NCBI RefSeq assembly: GCF_964340395.1
Contig: NC_135562.1
Coordinates: 4,152,134 to 4,216,133 of the forward strand
Source of the DNA: Glandiceps talaboti
Taxonomy: Eukaryota; Hemichordata; Enteropneusta; Spengelidae
Direction of reading: 5' to 3'
DNA length: 64,000 nucleotides
The position numbers and the translations under genes were made by a program. Below, piece after piece: positions 12,505 to 25,440 of this stretch. Within the stretch, counting starts at the first letter, position 1; every line of letters starts with the position of its first letter. A model generated the notes under the pieces. That model was given only the letters and a program-made list of their open reading frames with translations, was not told the origin of the DNA and ran no database searches.

Positions 12505-13244
12505 AATGCAATAGAAAGCAATGACGTTAACATTATACTAGAATAACTTTGTCAAGGTTTTATGAAACATTTTCACTTGAGTAATAGCGAATAAATTTAG
12601 CTGGTCCAACTTTAAGCTATTGATATCTTGAAAATTGCTTTTTATAAATGTACATGTGTTGGATGAAATCTAAAACTACAAACGCTCACAAGTGAATTAT
12701 AATTTCAAATCAGGCAATAGTATGAAAAATGTATGACACTGTTATACAATGTACCAAACAGGATTTATATTTTCAATTTGAATTATCTCTTGCTTCTCAT
12801 ATATAGTGGATAATAGACATCAGAATAAAATGTGATTGTAATATGTAGACGTTGTCTTTTTTTATCTAGAAAAATTTTCAGATATTTAATCATTAATATG
12901 CAACTATTTCACATTGACGCAATTCACTTAATTCGATCTTATTTAAAAATTAAATCGAGAGCTGCATGTTAATTGTGCAATTTGTAGCATACTAAACAAT
13001 TTCAAATTTTAATTATTTCCTTTAAAAAAAATCCCTAGAGCCTGAGTCTACATCGGTGCAGTTAAATAATGTATACTTAAGGGCCCTTGATAGTCGTCAT
13101 TTTCGATTTAGGTAATTCCACTCGAAGTTAAAAAGTAAAATTTTCCAGGATTAATTTCGACTCAGGGAACAGAGGCATCACTCTCATTTGCAGTGATATT
13201 TTGTGAGGATTGACTATATCATAAAACTTTGACATAAAAAAAAT

Positions 13245-13545
13245 TATATGGAGATTTACAATCACAGGAATACCGTATGGGTGAGGAAAATGCACATACT
13301 TGCATAAGCAAAATATTAATTTGCATATGAGAAATCGATTTAGGGCAATACCTAATATTTGCATATTTTGATATTAATTTGCATATCGGAAACACAGCAT
13401 TGAAGGAATCGATTTCCTGGCGAACGAAATGAGGATTTATATATTACGGGAATACATCATGGATTAAGATAATGCATATATTTGCATAATTAAGTATTGA
13501 TTTGCATATCTGAAATAAACTATAAAAAGAATCGATACCCTGAAT
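13245..13545. repeat. Diverged tandem repeat rich in ATTTGCAT octamers
   Basis: Two clear copies of a roughly 100-bp unit (13250-13345 and 13431-13540) share a GGAATAC block, AATGCA(C/T)ATA, ATTAATTTGCATAT-like and GAAATCGAT-like blocks; a partial copy lies between. ATTTGCAT, the consensus POU-factor octamer, occurs near 13319, 13358, 13376, 13479 and 13499. No gene start is seen next to it. Confidence 0.6.
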
Positions 13546-16500
13546 AACAAAATGCGTCGGTTGAAAGAGAGAATCGACGTGTAATTTTAATTCTCTCCAT
13601 TTTGCATCCATGGAGACCGTCCTGAGCATCAATCAAAAAATTTGTATTAGTGTTAAATGGCAACAATTCGACCTGTGTTACAACTACCAGTACTAATAAG
13701 ACAACAAACATTGCTATTCGAGATTGTTCTGTATAATCTGCAGAGCTATTAACTCCGTTGCCGAAGAGACGTAAATTTAAATTTGACGTCGTAGTTTGGT
13801 GTATCTACCGATCCTTCAACCCATACATCAAGTCCATTTACTCGTCAAACACTGTCGGTAAACTAATTTCTTTAATTACTCTCAGAAACATCAATTGCAT
13901 GAGTTAGAATTAGATACAATAAGATTTATTTTATATGTATGATGAGAAATTACTGAGATCACTGATCTTTCAAACTAACACAACAGTACAGGAATTAAAT
14001 TTACATCCGACTGTACCTTTATTGCTTAAGAAATCGCATATATTTATTTGTTTGGCCTCAGGATTTCATAGTTAAGAATCTACTTCTTTGATTTGACATT
14101 CCTGATCCCTAAGAATTATGTGTCCTGAACTAGGAAGGAAATCCTTAATGCGGGAGACTTATGTCATAATTATTTTGGAGTTAGTTAAGCCATTGCTTAA
14201 GGTGATCTATTTAAAGGATAGGACAACTTACGATTTATGCACCATCTTTCCACGTATGCATCGGTTTCTGTCATCGCGCATTATTTAAGTTAAACGAGCA
14301 AGTCGTTAAAGTCCACAATGTCTTCTATAGTCTTTTCAACCGCTTACTGAAATTTCTCTATCAAGACCTCCGAAATCCTGATGTCCTCTTCATCTCTTAA
14401 TGCCATACCTTCAAATGTGACTGATTGTGATTTAAGACAATTTGGTTTGATTGGATTTAGTTAATAGGATTTGTTCAAATGTCAATATCTCGTGTCAAAT
14501 TCTGAAGTAGTTTAATAAGACTAGATGACCCCTTGTTACAACTTTAAAAACACAGATGAATGCATCTAAATTTGGTACATAAATCTTTAGAATGAAGACT
14601 TAAGGTAACTACCTCCAGACTTCTAGCATTAGGGCGCATATTCCTTCTGTCTTATGCATCATAATTAATATAAATTTGATAAATCTACAATAATAAATTA
14701 ATCTGTATGTTATGTTGTCGGGTTGTGTCATTAGGTATTGCAATTATCTGTATGGTATTACGTCATATGTCTAAGTAACCGTCACCATCATAACTGTTAG
14801 CACGTGTGATAAACGACGTCGACACTTTTTCGCTGTAAATCATTCTCCTAATTTTGATGTTAAGTTTACAATCACAAGGACAATCCTAAAAGTATGTTGT
14901 TTTACAGTAGTAATTCATCTATAAATGTACGTGCAACAGCAAAGAATCATAGATGACGCCCTTGAAATATCCAATTACTTAACCATTCTGCTAATAGAAC
15001 TTGAATATCACGGGATCATATTGTTGACTTGAGGTAAAAAGACGGTCCAAACAAAACTAATTTCAATATTAAAGTAAAAGGGAAATTTACCACGGTCATT
15101 TGTAAAATTAAAAAACTTCGAAGTATCCACTTAATCAATTAGCAACGTGATTTGTTGTCCCTATTCGACAAACTTGCCTTTTAGTGAACGTGACAGTGAA
15201 TACATATTATAGTGTTATCCTTTGAATGACGTTCCTTTATATCAAATCAAATTATGATTTTAACATTTGACGGTATTTCTTTTCCAGTGTAAAAATTAAT
15301 CTAGATTCCTAGAATGGCTTTAAGTGTGCATTTCTATATACTTTATGTAGTAAGGGAAATTTAAGGCAATTTCTAATGAAATAATTTGCGCAAATTGACC
15401 TTTTTACAAAGTGGGAGTTTTAATATGCTGAGTGTCGTGAAAATCGATTTTTTTATGACCTGAACCGAAAGACCAATACCAAAATAAAAACTTATTCTCA
15501 ATTTTCTTTTTTATTTTCTTTTTGTCAGCAACGAAACTGAATATAAAGCTACGAGTAGTGTGAAGATTTGTCGTAATATTCAAATAGAAACAATCATTCG
15601 ATTTATACATGCGCGCATCGGGGTCCCGCGCTACGGAAATCTAGCCGGCTTGTAAGGACGTCAAATATAACTTTGTTTCGGAACATAAATTTACAGACTT
15701 TTTCCTATGCACTCTAGCGACATGCAAAAAAGACAAAATAAGCATCAAGAGCTTACATATTACACGATGTGATGTTTGTCGACAACAACAATACGGACAT
15801 GCGCAGAATTCAAATTTTTATTTCTTGTACTCACTGAATATTATTCCCCCATCTGGCTGCTTTCGATATCACAATCTGAAATCATTATTTCAATTATGAA
15901 ATTAGGTTTTGGGGGGTTTTTTAGAAGAAAACTTTAGAAATATCTTACAAATGAATTGCGTATATTTGGAATTTAATGTACATATTTTCTTGGTTTTTTA
16001 ATGTATCTAAATATATTTTTGAATATTGTGTATATATCTTGTGATTATATTCTACACATTAGAAAAAAAATTAACTCAGGCAAGAAAACTACCTAAAATT
16101 CAAAATTCACAGCTGTATCACGTGCCCGTCATGTGTCTAAATCATCTTATTCCATCCTGTGCAGGTCCCAGAACGAGATAGTGCGTGTTGTCATTCGTAT
16201 GGATGGAATGTTTTTGATGTTTACATGTTCACATCATTCCCTCGCAGGCCATTACTTCACGTTTTTTTTCTCCGTCTCTCGGGGCCTTGTCGGTTTTCAT
16301 TAATCTACAGGTATAACACTGAGATCACTTTCCCATTAATCTTGATTTTTTTCAGTGGCGTCGTCATCAATTGCCGACTTGTCGTTCTTGCACTCTCCGA
16401 TCAATTACTAACATCTCGTCTGTATTGTGTATGCAAACATTAGTGATCCCAAACACTTCATGGTAGACTTTTTTATTCATACTTGTGAAAAGCACGAACA

Positions 16501-17575
16501 CGTCAGCTTACTGGTGAATCAACAATATAAGTGGTTTTTAAACTCACAAATGACAAACAGTTTATCATCTCATTTGACCTACGATTATATCAAGGTGGTT
16601 TTACAACAGACCCTGTCAAAGCCAATCTGCCTATGAAATCCTTCCCTATATAATCGTTTCGACATTTCATGGTCGTTTCACAAAAGCGATATTTACACCC
16701 ACTAGGTAGGGTAAATTCATTTGTGTTTTTTGTTAGTACTCAGATCTCCGCTTTTTAATTCAAGACAATGTACTGGGCAAGCACTGTCCCAGTCTATTGT
16801 AAATCTTGGCTTTTGAAAATAACAGCGGAATGATCTTTTGGTGTTTACAATGCATGTGTATTGTATGTGTTTGCTTGATGCTGAACTTAGAAATGTGTAT
16901 AGTGATAGACAGATAGTTTTTTGCTCAAAACACATAAAAGAGATGAACAGTCATGTTGTCACACTGTTATGTATTTAGGTTATAGAGCAGTAAAAAGTAC
17001 GTTGTGTGGACACGTCCCCAGTGTGCGTGTCAACAGTTCACATTCGTGTTAGAAGTCTCAACAATTGATCAGTGAGTTCAGAGGCATGGAAAGTATAGTT
17101 AACATGGACGTCTGGTCGAGTCTCTGACCTCTAAACCGTCAAGGCATTTGTATGAATTAATTAGTGTCTATTACTTCACTGCAGTGAATCAGACTTCATG
17201 TTGAGAACAGTGGTCGACACAGCGTCGACAACATCGTGAGGGAATCTCGAGTTGACGACATCATTGGAAAGTCCTGACTCATACATACCGACTGCTTACA
17301 CGAGTCAAGTATACAAAAGGGTGGAGACGATATTGCGTTGTCAGTCGAGTGAGTATTAAAGTTATTCATTATGTATTTTACACGGACTATACAAACAACT
17401 ACCACAATATAGATTATCACCGATATAAAAGGCAAACATGTAGCTAACTGATAGCTAATCTATCAGGAACTTTACGACAGATATTTTATGTTGTATTCCT
17501 AACAAAAGATGTCATATGTGATTATAAATATAGAAATTTTCAATTTATGGTTGAACGCATTTTATTATGCTGCAG
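13546..17575. other. Gene-free stretch
   Basis: AT-rich, with no exon I would support. A 94-codon plus-strand frame at 16159-16443 follows a GTGCAG acceptor-like site but ends without a donor and matches no family I know. Confidence 0.45.
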
Positions 17576-17688
17576 CTGGACATCATTACCCAGACAATAA
17601 TTATCCGGACTGTCAGAATTGTAAATTTATAGTTCACAACAGACTGCCCTTCGTGACATTTGCTTCAGGATTGTTGACGAGGAGACAG
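17576..17688 (+). CDS. Isolated internal exon, CUB-like peptide
   Basis: Borders are strong: TTTTATTATGCTGCAG before and GAGACAG followed by GTAGGTAA after. The 113-nt exon enters in phase 1 and leaves in phase 0, encoding GHHYPDNNYPDCQNCKFIV then HNRLPFVTFASGLLTRRQ. The spacing of Tyr-Pro, Asn-Tyr-Pro and Cys resembles the start of CUB domains (YPxNYPxxxxCxWxI), which are extracellular beta-sandwich modules. The match is short and one of the usual aromatic residues is missing, so the family call is tentative. Partner exons were not identified. Confidence 0.45.
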
Positions 17689-19270
17689 GTAGGTAATTTC
17701 GTTCTTCATTATTAACGTATCAGGTTAACTGAACATGTTGAAAGCGTCCCATTTAGTGAAAGCTAAACACTGTGACTGTCCAATTCAACGACAAATGCCG
17801 GCAGAGCGTCTACACCTTTGTATCTGAACGTTCTTGCTTTCATAAAATAAACAAAAGACGTATCAATTTTAATATAACCATTTTGTAAAATAGAGGACGT
17901 TTCGGGTTTCCGTACGAAGACTTTTCGGAGACTATTTATAAAGCCATTTTGGAGCAGTCCATGGTACGCATCAACAAATACACAGACCGTGCGATGCATA
18001 ATTAAACACAGTATGTTATTGTTAAAGTACATTTATCGTCATGCACATTAAATTATGAATAATAAACCATATTCTATTATCAGTCGATGTTACATTTTAA
18101 TATATTACTTGTATATATCAACACAATACTTCCCGAACTAGAACAATGTGTGTCTATATAGCGCATTGTCCGACTACAGTGCCGAACAAAAGAAACTGTG
18201 TGTCATCAGTGTACCTCAGTGCCCGCGTACAATTTCTACCTGGCAATGATAATGGTTGCCGTACATGTCTATCTAAACGTCCGACTGCTCTATCGGCAAA
18301 TGATGTAAAATACTTTGATTATTTTCAACATTTCATGTCTGTATCAAACCATGGTCCAAGTGAAAATTCCAATATCCATGTGTGTTGAAAATAAAAAATG
18401 AATATCTAATGGAGCATTTCTAAAAAATATATTTATTTATATTTTCACTTTTTATCAGGTCGCTTGGGACAAATGTTGTTCTTTATTTTGTTTTTCATAG
18501 TCAAAGTTTCCCAGTGCACATGTATCTCTCTTCCATATCATTGTTTAATAAAGCTCAGAATATAACGTCACAGTTCGGCGCTCCTGTATTTTTATCATGC
18601 AATACAATAAGCCTCGTTACTTTATTGACCGTAAAATAGTGAGTGTATATCTTAACGACGAAGGTTTTACGACATGATAAAAATGAATTATACCTTTTTT
18701 GCTGAATGAAATTCACAACATTGTAACAGATGTGTATATTCCGCCAAGCTTGTCGTCTGCTCGTTTGTTACGCACGACATATCCATTCGTCAAATTATGA
18801 AAACTGTTGTTCAATTTGCCAACTTTAAAAGGTCGTATACGAAAGTATGTATGACAGAAAAGATTTCTTATAAATTTTCAAGCGGGAGAAACCATTATAT
18901 TTATGACAGAATATTAGAAATGTACCTTTTAAAATGATAGCGACAAAGAATGGATCAGTCTTCTTTATCCTATTAACCAACGTTGATTAGATCGTATCTT
19001 GTACCTAGGCGCCACGTGGGAAGTCGTCATAGACACATCACCATCATCAGGTGGTTCCAGCTAACTACTAAATGTACCCAGGCACTCACCTCATGTCCCG
19101 TGGGAAAACTCCGTGATCTACTTGTATGTATATTTGAGGAGTTACTTGAGAGGTGCCATGGTTTTGCCTTCAGTATGTCTACAACATACACATATATATG
19201 CTAGCCCTCTCAGTAAAAAGTTCCATGCTGAGATAGCACCTTCCGTACTGCTATAAGACAAACGAACTCA
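17689..19270. other. No supported gene
   Basis: An 80-codon plus-strand frame (18146-18388) and a possible minus-strand exon near 19094-19178, with a GAG|GTGAGTG donor, were seen but not supported enough to call. Confidence 0.4.
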
Positions 19271-19282
19271 CGAAATTGGGCA

Positions 19283-19475
19283 TACAGAGAGACAGACAGA
19301 CAGGCAGGAACGTAGGCAGACACGTACGTACATACATATATACATACATACATAAATACATACATACATACATACATACATACATACATACATAGACAAC
19401 CAGACAGACAGACAGACAAACAGACAGGACAGACAGACAGACAGAGAGAGAGACAGACAGACTGACATACACGTG
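19283..19475. repeat. Compound (GACA)n-(CATA)n-(GACA)n microsatellite
   Basis: CATA units from about 19330 to 19392 are flanked on both sides by imperfect CAGA/GACA units. Cysteine- and valine-rich minus-strand frames are artefacts. Confidence 0.95.
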
Positions 19476-19731
19476 TGCGTACACAAAACAGCGACATACA
19501 ACTACATCGACACACTAGTTTGTATACAATAGTTGATAAATATATTGTATTACTACAGCTGTTACTATAGCAATATCAATTTCAAGACAAGTAATTGAAG
19601 CATATGAAATATGAGTATGTCTTGACTTCAAGGCTTTCCAATCATCATGAATATGAATATTCCCATTTTAGTTACGATCATTTTAAAAGTCAAAGTAATT
19701 TCTTACGAGACATATGACACCAGACTATTTG

Positions 19732-20097
19732 TCAATGCCATGGAAAAGCTTCCCACTTATGATTTTTTAAAACATATTTCACACAAGTGGGAATCATTCC
19801 GGTTAAACCCTCGACGAAAATATCCCAACAGATTCTCCCACTTGTCAAAAAGTGATGGATATTTTCGATTCTGATGCACAGATGGGAAATGGGAAATGTA
19901 ATAGTCATGTCAGTAGAGTTCGTTTTATTCCGAAGTCCCACAAGCAGCTGGCAGTCACCTAGCGTTGTGTTGTACCACTTAGCGAATTTCAGCCGTATCA
20001 TGTTTCTGTACTTTCTGTTGATCCCTGCTGATATGGTGATCGCATGTACCACTTCTGTAAATGATTTGCTCGTCGGCAAAACGTCGTACTTTTGAGC
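19732..20097 (-). CDS. Unrecognised open segment, possible exon
   Basis: The minus strand stays open for about 120 codons after a possible AAATCAG acceptor near 20097. It includes KYDVLPTSKSFTEVVHA and later KFAKWYNTTLGDCQLL, whose third codon positions look coding-like. The C-terminal half is less convincing, no clear donor was found, and I do not recognise a family. Confidence 0.25.
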   Translation of the reverse strand, partial: AQKYDVLPTSKSFTEVVHAITISAGINRKYRNMIRLKFAKWYNTTLGDCQLLVGLRNKTNSTDMTITFPISHLCIRIENIHHFLTSGRICWDIFVEGLTGMIPTCVKYVLKNHKWEAFPWH

Positions 20098-20254
20098 TGA
20101 TTTGGCTTGGTTTTACAACGATTATATTATATGTAGTCGCAAACAAAAATACAACACTTGCCTGCACTATATACATGATAATTGTGAAATTATCTTTCGA
20201 TGTTGGATGAAGTTACAGTGTCCGTTCCCATCGACATGGCGGCTATTTATAAAG

Positions 20255-20330
20255 TAAACAGATGTATGAATGAATGAATGAATAAATGAATGAATGAATG
20301 AATGAATGAATGAATGAATGAATGAATGAA
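20255..20330. repeat. (GAAT)n microsatellite
   Basis: About 18 tetranucleotide units with one AATA interruption. Confidence 0.96.
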
Positions 20331-20666
20331 CAAATATATATCTCCAATGAATAAACACGAGATTATTGAACTTACATCTGGGGTACTTGAGTATAGGCGA
20401 AAGAGAAATGACTCTTTACAAGGTACACTAAGAACACCAATGATGTGTCTACTACTCTATCTAGCGACGTCCACAAATTAAGCTGAAATATAATTCATGT
20501 TCTTCATACAAAAACCAAATTGTCTGAGATGTATTGTAATCGAAATACAATATACTCAAGGGGATAATGATATTGCCGCCAATCCGTTTTTGTCTACATG
20601 CATCGTCTTTCTCAGTTAGTAAGCTTAATGTAAGACGTTTTACTCTAAACAGTCGTAGTCCTTATC

Positions 20667-20907
<241 letters not shown>

Positions 20908-20949
20908 CGACTCACGTTCACTTGCGTTCATTCGATTCGCATTCATCCC

Positions 20950-21370
20950 TTAAATATCAAACATAACATATAGACGAAGAACTGAATCAACCAACATATA
21001 AATACTTAATGTTGGAACCATTAGACTACTCTCACGTACAGTCTTAATGATCCTATAAATATCTTTGCATTAACATTCGAAAATGGAGAGGTCTGGTGAG
21101 ATAAAGGAGGATTTCTTATCTTCAGGATGTCTCCATCAATCCTCTCATGAAGTCATCGCTACGAATCATTGCGTACACAACAGCGTGACATCCATCGACT
21201 TCGTATACCTCCAGTCCTTAGGGATTCTATATACATTGAAAATGTATTGAGATATATCTTATGATAAAATGCAATATTACAGATTGTACTTGGATGTGTG
21301 TTAGGGATACTACCGAAGGGTGTCTAGCAAGAATGTTTCGTTTCTGTTAGTTAGATGCGTTCTGGATTTT
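20950..21370. other. Gene-free stretch
   Basis: Nothing supported. Confidence 0.4.
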
Positions 21371-21767
21371 GCGTTGCAAATTACAGTGCAAACGGGGTTC
21401 ACTTTGATGTTTCACTCATGGGACACAATGTGTTTTGCATAAGGATATGCCCATTTCAACGCAAGCCTAACGATAAGAGACACATCATGTACAAAGTTAA
21501 AGCAAGATTCTTGACCCAGCCACATTGAAAAGTGATATCATTGATATTCAATTACAGTACAGTACAGGCTTCTGCTGAAATTATTATAGACTTGCTGATT
21601 TTAATAACTTCAATTATTTACCTTCCTACTAAATTAATAAACAATGCCATTGCCTGTCTGCTTCTTAGTTGTACTTGTTTTTCACAATTTAAGTTGTGAA
21701 AGTGTGCTAACCACATCACATCTCATGAGTGAAATGTCAAAGTAACTCCGTTTGTGCTGTAATATAA
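21371..21767. repeat. Inverted-repeat element with a long loop
   Basis: About 21371-21432 (TTACAGTGCAAACGGGGTT, then ATGTTTCACTCATG) is the reverse complement, with a few mismatches, of about 21711-21767 (CATGAGTGAAAT, then AACTCCGTTTGTGCTGTAA). The arms are separated by about 280 bp. This is a MITE-like arrangement; ends and target duplication are not resolved. Confidence 0.6.
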
Positions 21768-22131
21768 GTCAGAAATTCCATAGACTACACGAAAGTAGGG
21801 GCTATTGAAATTCCAATGTAATCTATTTATCAAAACAACGGAACCAAATTCAAAAATCGCAAAAAGAAGAATACATAATGACAATCAAGTGTGAAAAGTA
21901 AGCATCCATATGGTATACAGTACATAAAACTAATTTCTTTATTATACTCAAAATGTAATAGTAGGGCTTTCAACTCCAATAATAAACAAATATTGCATAA
22001 TTATGTAAATCTCTTTATGTAGGTATTAAACATGTACATGTACATACAATTAATATTCAGTTAATCAACAATCCATATCACCAATACTTATCAAAAGCAA
22101 CCAAACAGTAAACTATATTATGTCAGTCAAT

Positions 22132-22182
22132 AGGTCATAGGGCAATAGGTCAATAGGTCACAGGGCAATAGGTCATAGGGCA
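22132..22182 (+). promoter_or_regulatory. Three DR1-type AGGTCA-n-AGGGCA pairs
   Basis: AGGTCA-T-AGGGCA at 22132, AGGTCA-C-AGGGCA at 22155 and AGGTCA-T-AGGGCA at 22170, plus another AGGTCA at 22147. DR1 spacing is the known arrangement for RXR-, HNF4- and COUP-type nuclear receptors. It may only be a short minisatellite. Confidence 0.35.
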
Positions 22183-24546
22183 CTATTAGGCAACCAAACA
22201 TTTAAGGTACAATGCACCTCGAGGACCAATTTTCCTGAAGAAAACAGTCTTTCCAAATGTCGCCATTTTTTAAATTGATACAATAAATTTGGGAGCGGGG
22301 GGGGGGGCATTCCAACGTCTTGTTTTCAAGGAAATCCTATAAAGTTAAAGTTAAAGAAGTCTGTGGCCATATTGGATTCTTAAAAGGTAATTAACCGATC
22401 AGTCAAGCAATTTAGCTACCATCCTGTCAACTAGCAAAGTAAGCAATTTGACATCAAATTGCACACACAGTCACCCAAAAAATAATTATTTTAGTGTATA
22501 CATCGAAAAAGAGAGTGCTTGTTCAGTTCATGGCAAACTGCATGTATAAGCCAATTACCTATTGGTACACCAGGAAGATTGAAAAGTCAGTGTTTATTCA
22601 TGCCTTGAAAATTATATTACTCGATAGATTAACTTTGGCATATCTTCATATGTACGCTTAATCTTGTGGGCAACACAACGATATGCATGTCAAGAAAATA
22701 TTACATGCCCCCTGGGGACACATCAACACTCTGAAGCCTGGATTCCTGTACCATAACCTTTCATATGTTATTGAAAGAGGAAGATCATTACCATAAATCA
22801 ATACCTTGAGATATACAAATGAAATCATGCTCAGCCTGTTTACCCCCCAAAATTATGTTAGAATCCATCAACTATTATACAAATAAGTATATAGAATATG
22901 ATGTCGTATTACTATTTATCATATAAATGCGTAATGAAAAATAAACATTAGTTTCATATCTTTCCAAAACTAGAAACGTGACACCCGTAAGACCAACACG
23001 TCTTGCTGGTAATTGCTGACAAGATGTTTTCACCGCAGGACAATAATCCGACACTAGATGTAGCTTTCCATGCCAACAAGATGTTCTATTTAATTAGGCA
23101 CACATAACATTTCAACATTCGTACATATTTCTATATCACTGTCCAGGCCACTGCTTAACATGACATATTGAACACTACAACACACTCTAATTGATGCTAC
23201 ATTTTTGAAATTGTGATGAACCCTGAGGAATTTCTGAATTTCAGAATATTGATGCCTTCAAACTCGAGTAGGGCTGACGTGTATGTGGAATATGTATCTG
23301 AAGAATTTAATATCGGATATGATTGAAATAGAAAATGACGTGTTGTGTCATATAGGGTTTTATACCTTTCTGTGGCGCACTTATCATATCGCACTAGTGT
23401 TCTACGTGTCAACCATACACCATACAGAACGATAAATAAACTCATTTTGTCCAGTGTTAAACTATTCAAACTAAAATAAATGTTAAATTAATTTAACGTC
23501 AATTTTCAAGCTGGCAATTAAATAGAAAAAAAAATGAAAGACCAGCTTATAAAAAATAGTAGTTAAAGTGTAACCTAGTACCTGTATGACCTACACGAGT
23601 AGCGAAAGATGCTAGGTCGTAGGAGAGCATCCATTGTTTATAAAACGTGCATCTAAAGAAAACTTACTCTATTCTTCAAGCAAATCTTACAGTTATTGGC
23701 TCCTGACACAGTTTGCATACGCATGTGAACGAAATTAACTTAATCACATGATTATATACAAAATGTATAGGCCCACAAATGGACATTGTATCACTTAAAA
23801 GGTGACTACTATCTTTAAACAAATTGTTTAGTGGTTTGTTCAAAAGCTCACAATGGTCTAGTGAGTAGGGTAATAACTGAAGCCTTTTAAACAAGAAATC
23901 AACCAAGATCAGGAATCTGTCCCCCTTTTGAAGTCTAGTATGTTCATGATCAGTAATAACTCAATGTAAAGGAGCGAAGCCGTTCCCCTGTCCACAAGTA
24001 TGGTCATTAATTGTAATGTATGGACAAGCTTGTCACTGTTGACTTAAATTGTATTTTCAGAAGGGTCAGCAATAGCTTTAAAGGATTAGATCAACCCCTG
24101 GGAAATGTTGCTTCACTAACTTATTTAAATGGAAATATCCCTATCTACTAATTACTAGGTGATGCATTCTGTGTCAATTGACACACAGTTGACCTGCTGA
24201 CTGTCATGATTGCCCATATTGTATGATTAGTATTAGGTCAGATAATCTATTGATTTTATTGAAAGCTTGATCCCCTATCTGACATATCATATAATAACAC
24301 AATAATGTCATCTTTAGAACTCGACATTGTCAGATTAACCATTGGCTTTTAGAATTACCTGAGGTGAGTGGGTGAATGATCACTTTAGCAGGTTATAATG
24401 TTGTAAATTGTGTATGACTTAATATATTATCTTAGCAGCAAAAGTTCGTATACCAAACGGTACGTTTGCATGGCGTGGCAAGTCAGTGACTCGATTTTGA
24501 CAGTTTTCACTCGACGTCGATCCCGTCCCCTCGTCCACGTGTGTGT
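22183..24546. other. Gene-free stretch
   Basis: A poly-G run lies near 22298-22308. Minus-strand frames at 23197-23469 and 23676-23906 lack splice or family support. Confidence 0.4.
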
Positions 24547-24547
24547 A

Positions 24548-24580
24548 GGGGGTGGGGTGAGGTGGGGTGGGGTGGGGTGG
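24548..24580 (+). repeat. (GGGGT)n G-rich tract
   Basis: Six runs of four or five G in 33 bp, which meets the usual G-quadruplex pattern on the plus strand. Confidence 0.8.
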
Positions 24581-25042
24581 CAAGAGACTGACCAGTCGAT
24601 ATAGAGTCACGTACACTGCAGTCATTCAAGTAGGGCTAAGTAACAGTAAAGTTACACTTCCAAAAATTAATGAGACAATTAAGTTCTGCAATAACTATGA
24701 TCTGCTGGTTAGGATTTCTACCTACAGGCATGTTTACTGTTTCGCCACAAATACTTAGACCACACTTGATGTTGCGAAATGTTTTTCATAATTGTGGTCA
24801 GTTGACGGCAGGAATTTGTATCTGTTACTGATTCGATGAAATACAATCAAGAACATATAGATCTATATTGATGTCTGTTTTGTATATGAGTAATTTGGAT
24901 AGGACGTATGGACTGTTGTGAATAAACATGAAAAAGAAAAGAAATTAGGCAATCTTTTCCTGTTCATCCTAGAGGTTCATTCTGTTCAAAGGTTTATAGT
25001 TTGGAAACATTAAACACTGTTTTAGCAGTATGCCATGAGTTA

Positions 25043-25440
25043 ATTTACTCTGCACTACTCTGCTATGCTCTGCTCTGCTCCACTCTTCTCTTCTCTGCTC
25101 TCCACTGCTCTTTCTGCTCTGTTCCACTCTGTTCTTCTCTTCTCTTCTCTTCTCTTCTCTTCTCTGCTCTGCTCTGTTCTGTTCCACTCTGCTCTTCTCT
25201 TCTCTGCTCTTCTCTGCTCTACTCATCATCTCTGCTCTACTCATCTCTTCTCCGCTTTCCACTGCTCTGCTCCACTCTTCTCTACTCTTCTTTTCTCTGC
25301 TCTCCACTGCTCTTCTCTGCTCTGTTCCACTCTGCTCTTCTCTTCTCTACTCTACTCTGCTCTGCTCTGCTCTACTCTACTCTACTCTTCTCTACTGTTC
25401 TCTGCTCTTCTCTTCTCTGCTCCAGTCTACTCTATAGCCT
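25043..25440. repeat. Pyrimidine-strand minisatellite
   Basis: Nearly 400 bp built from degenerate pentamers CTCTG, CTCTT, CTCTA and CCACT. The plus strand is almost entirely pyrimidine plus single G or A per unit. Several long open frames on both strands (Leu/Ser-rich, Arg/Glu-rich) are artefacts. Confidence 0.95.

Noticed and set aside
19094-19178. Minus-strand segment ending GAG|GTGAGTG
   Set aside because: Good donor but poor acceptor tract and no recognisable peptide.
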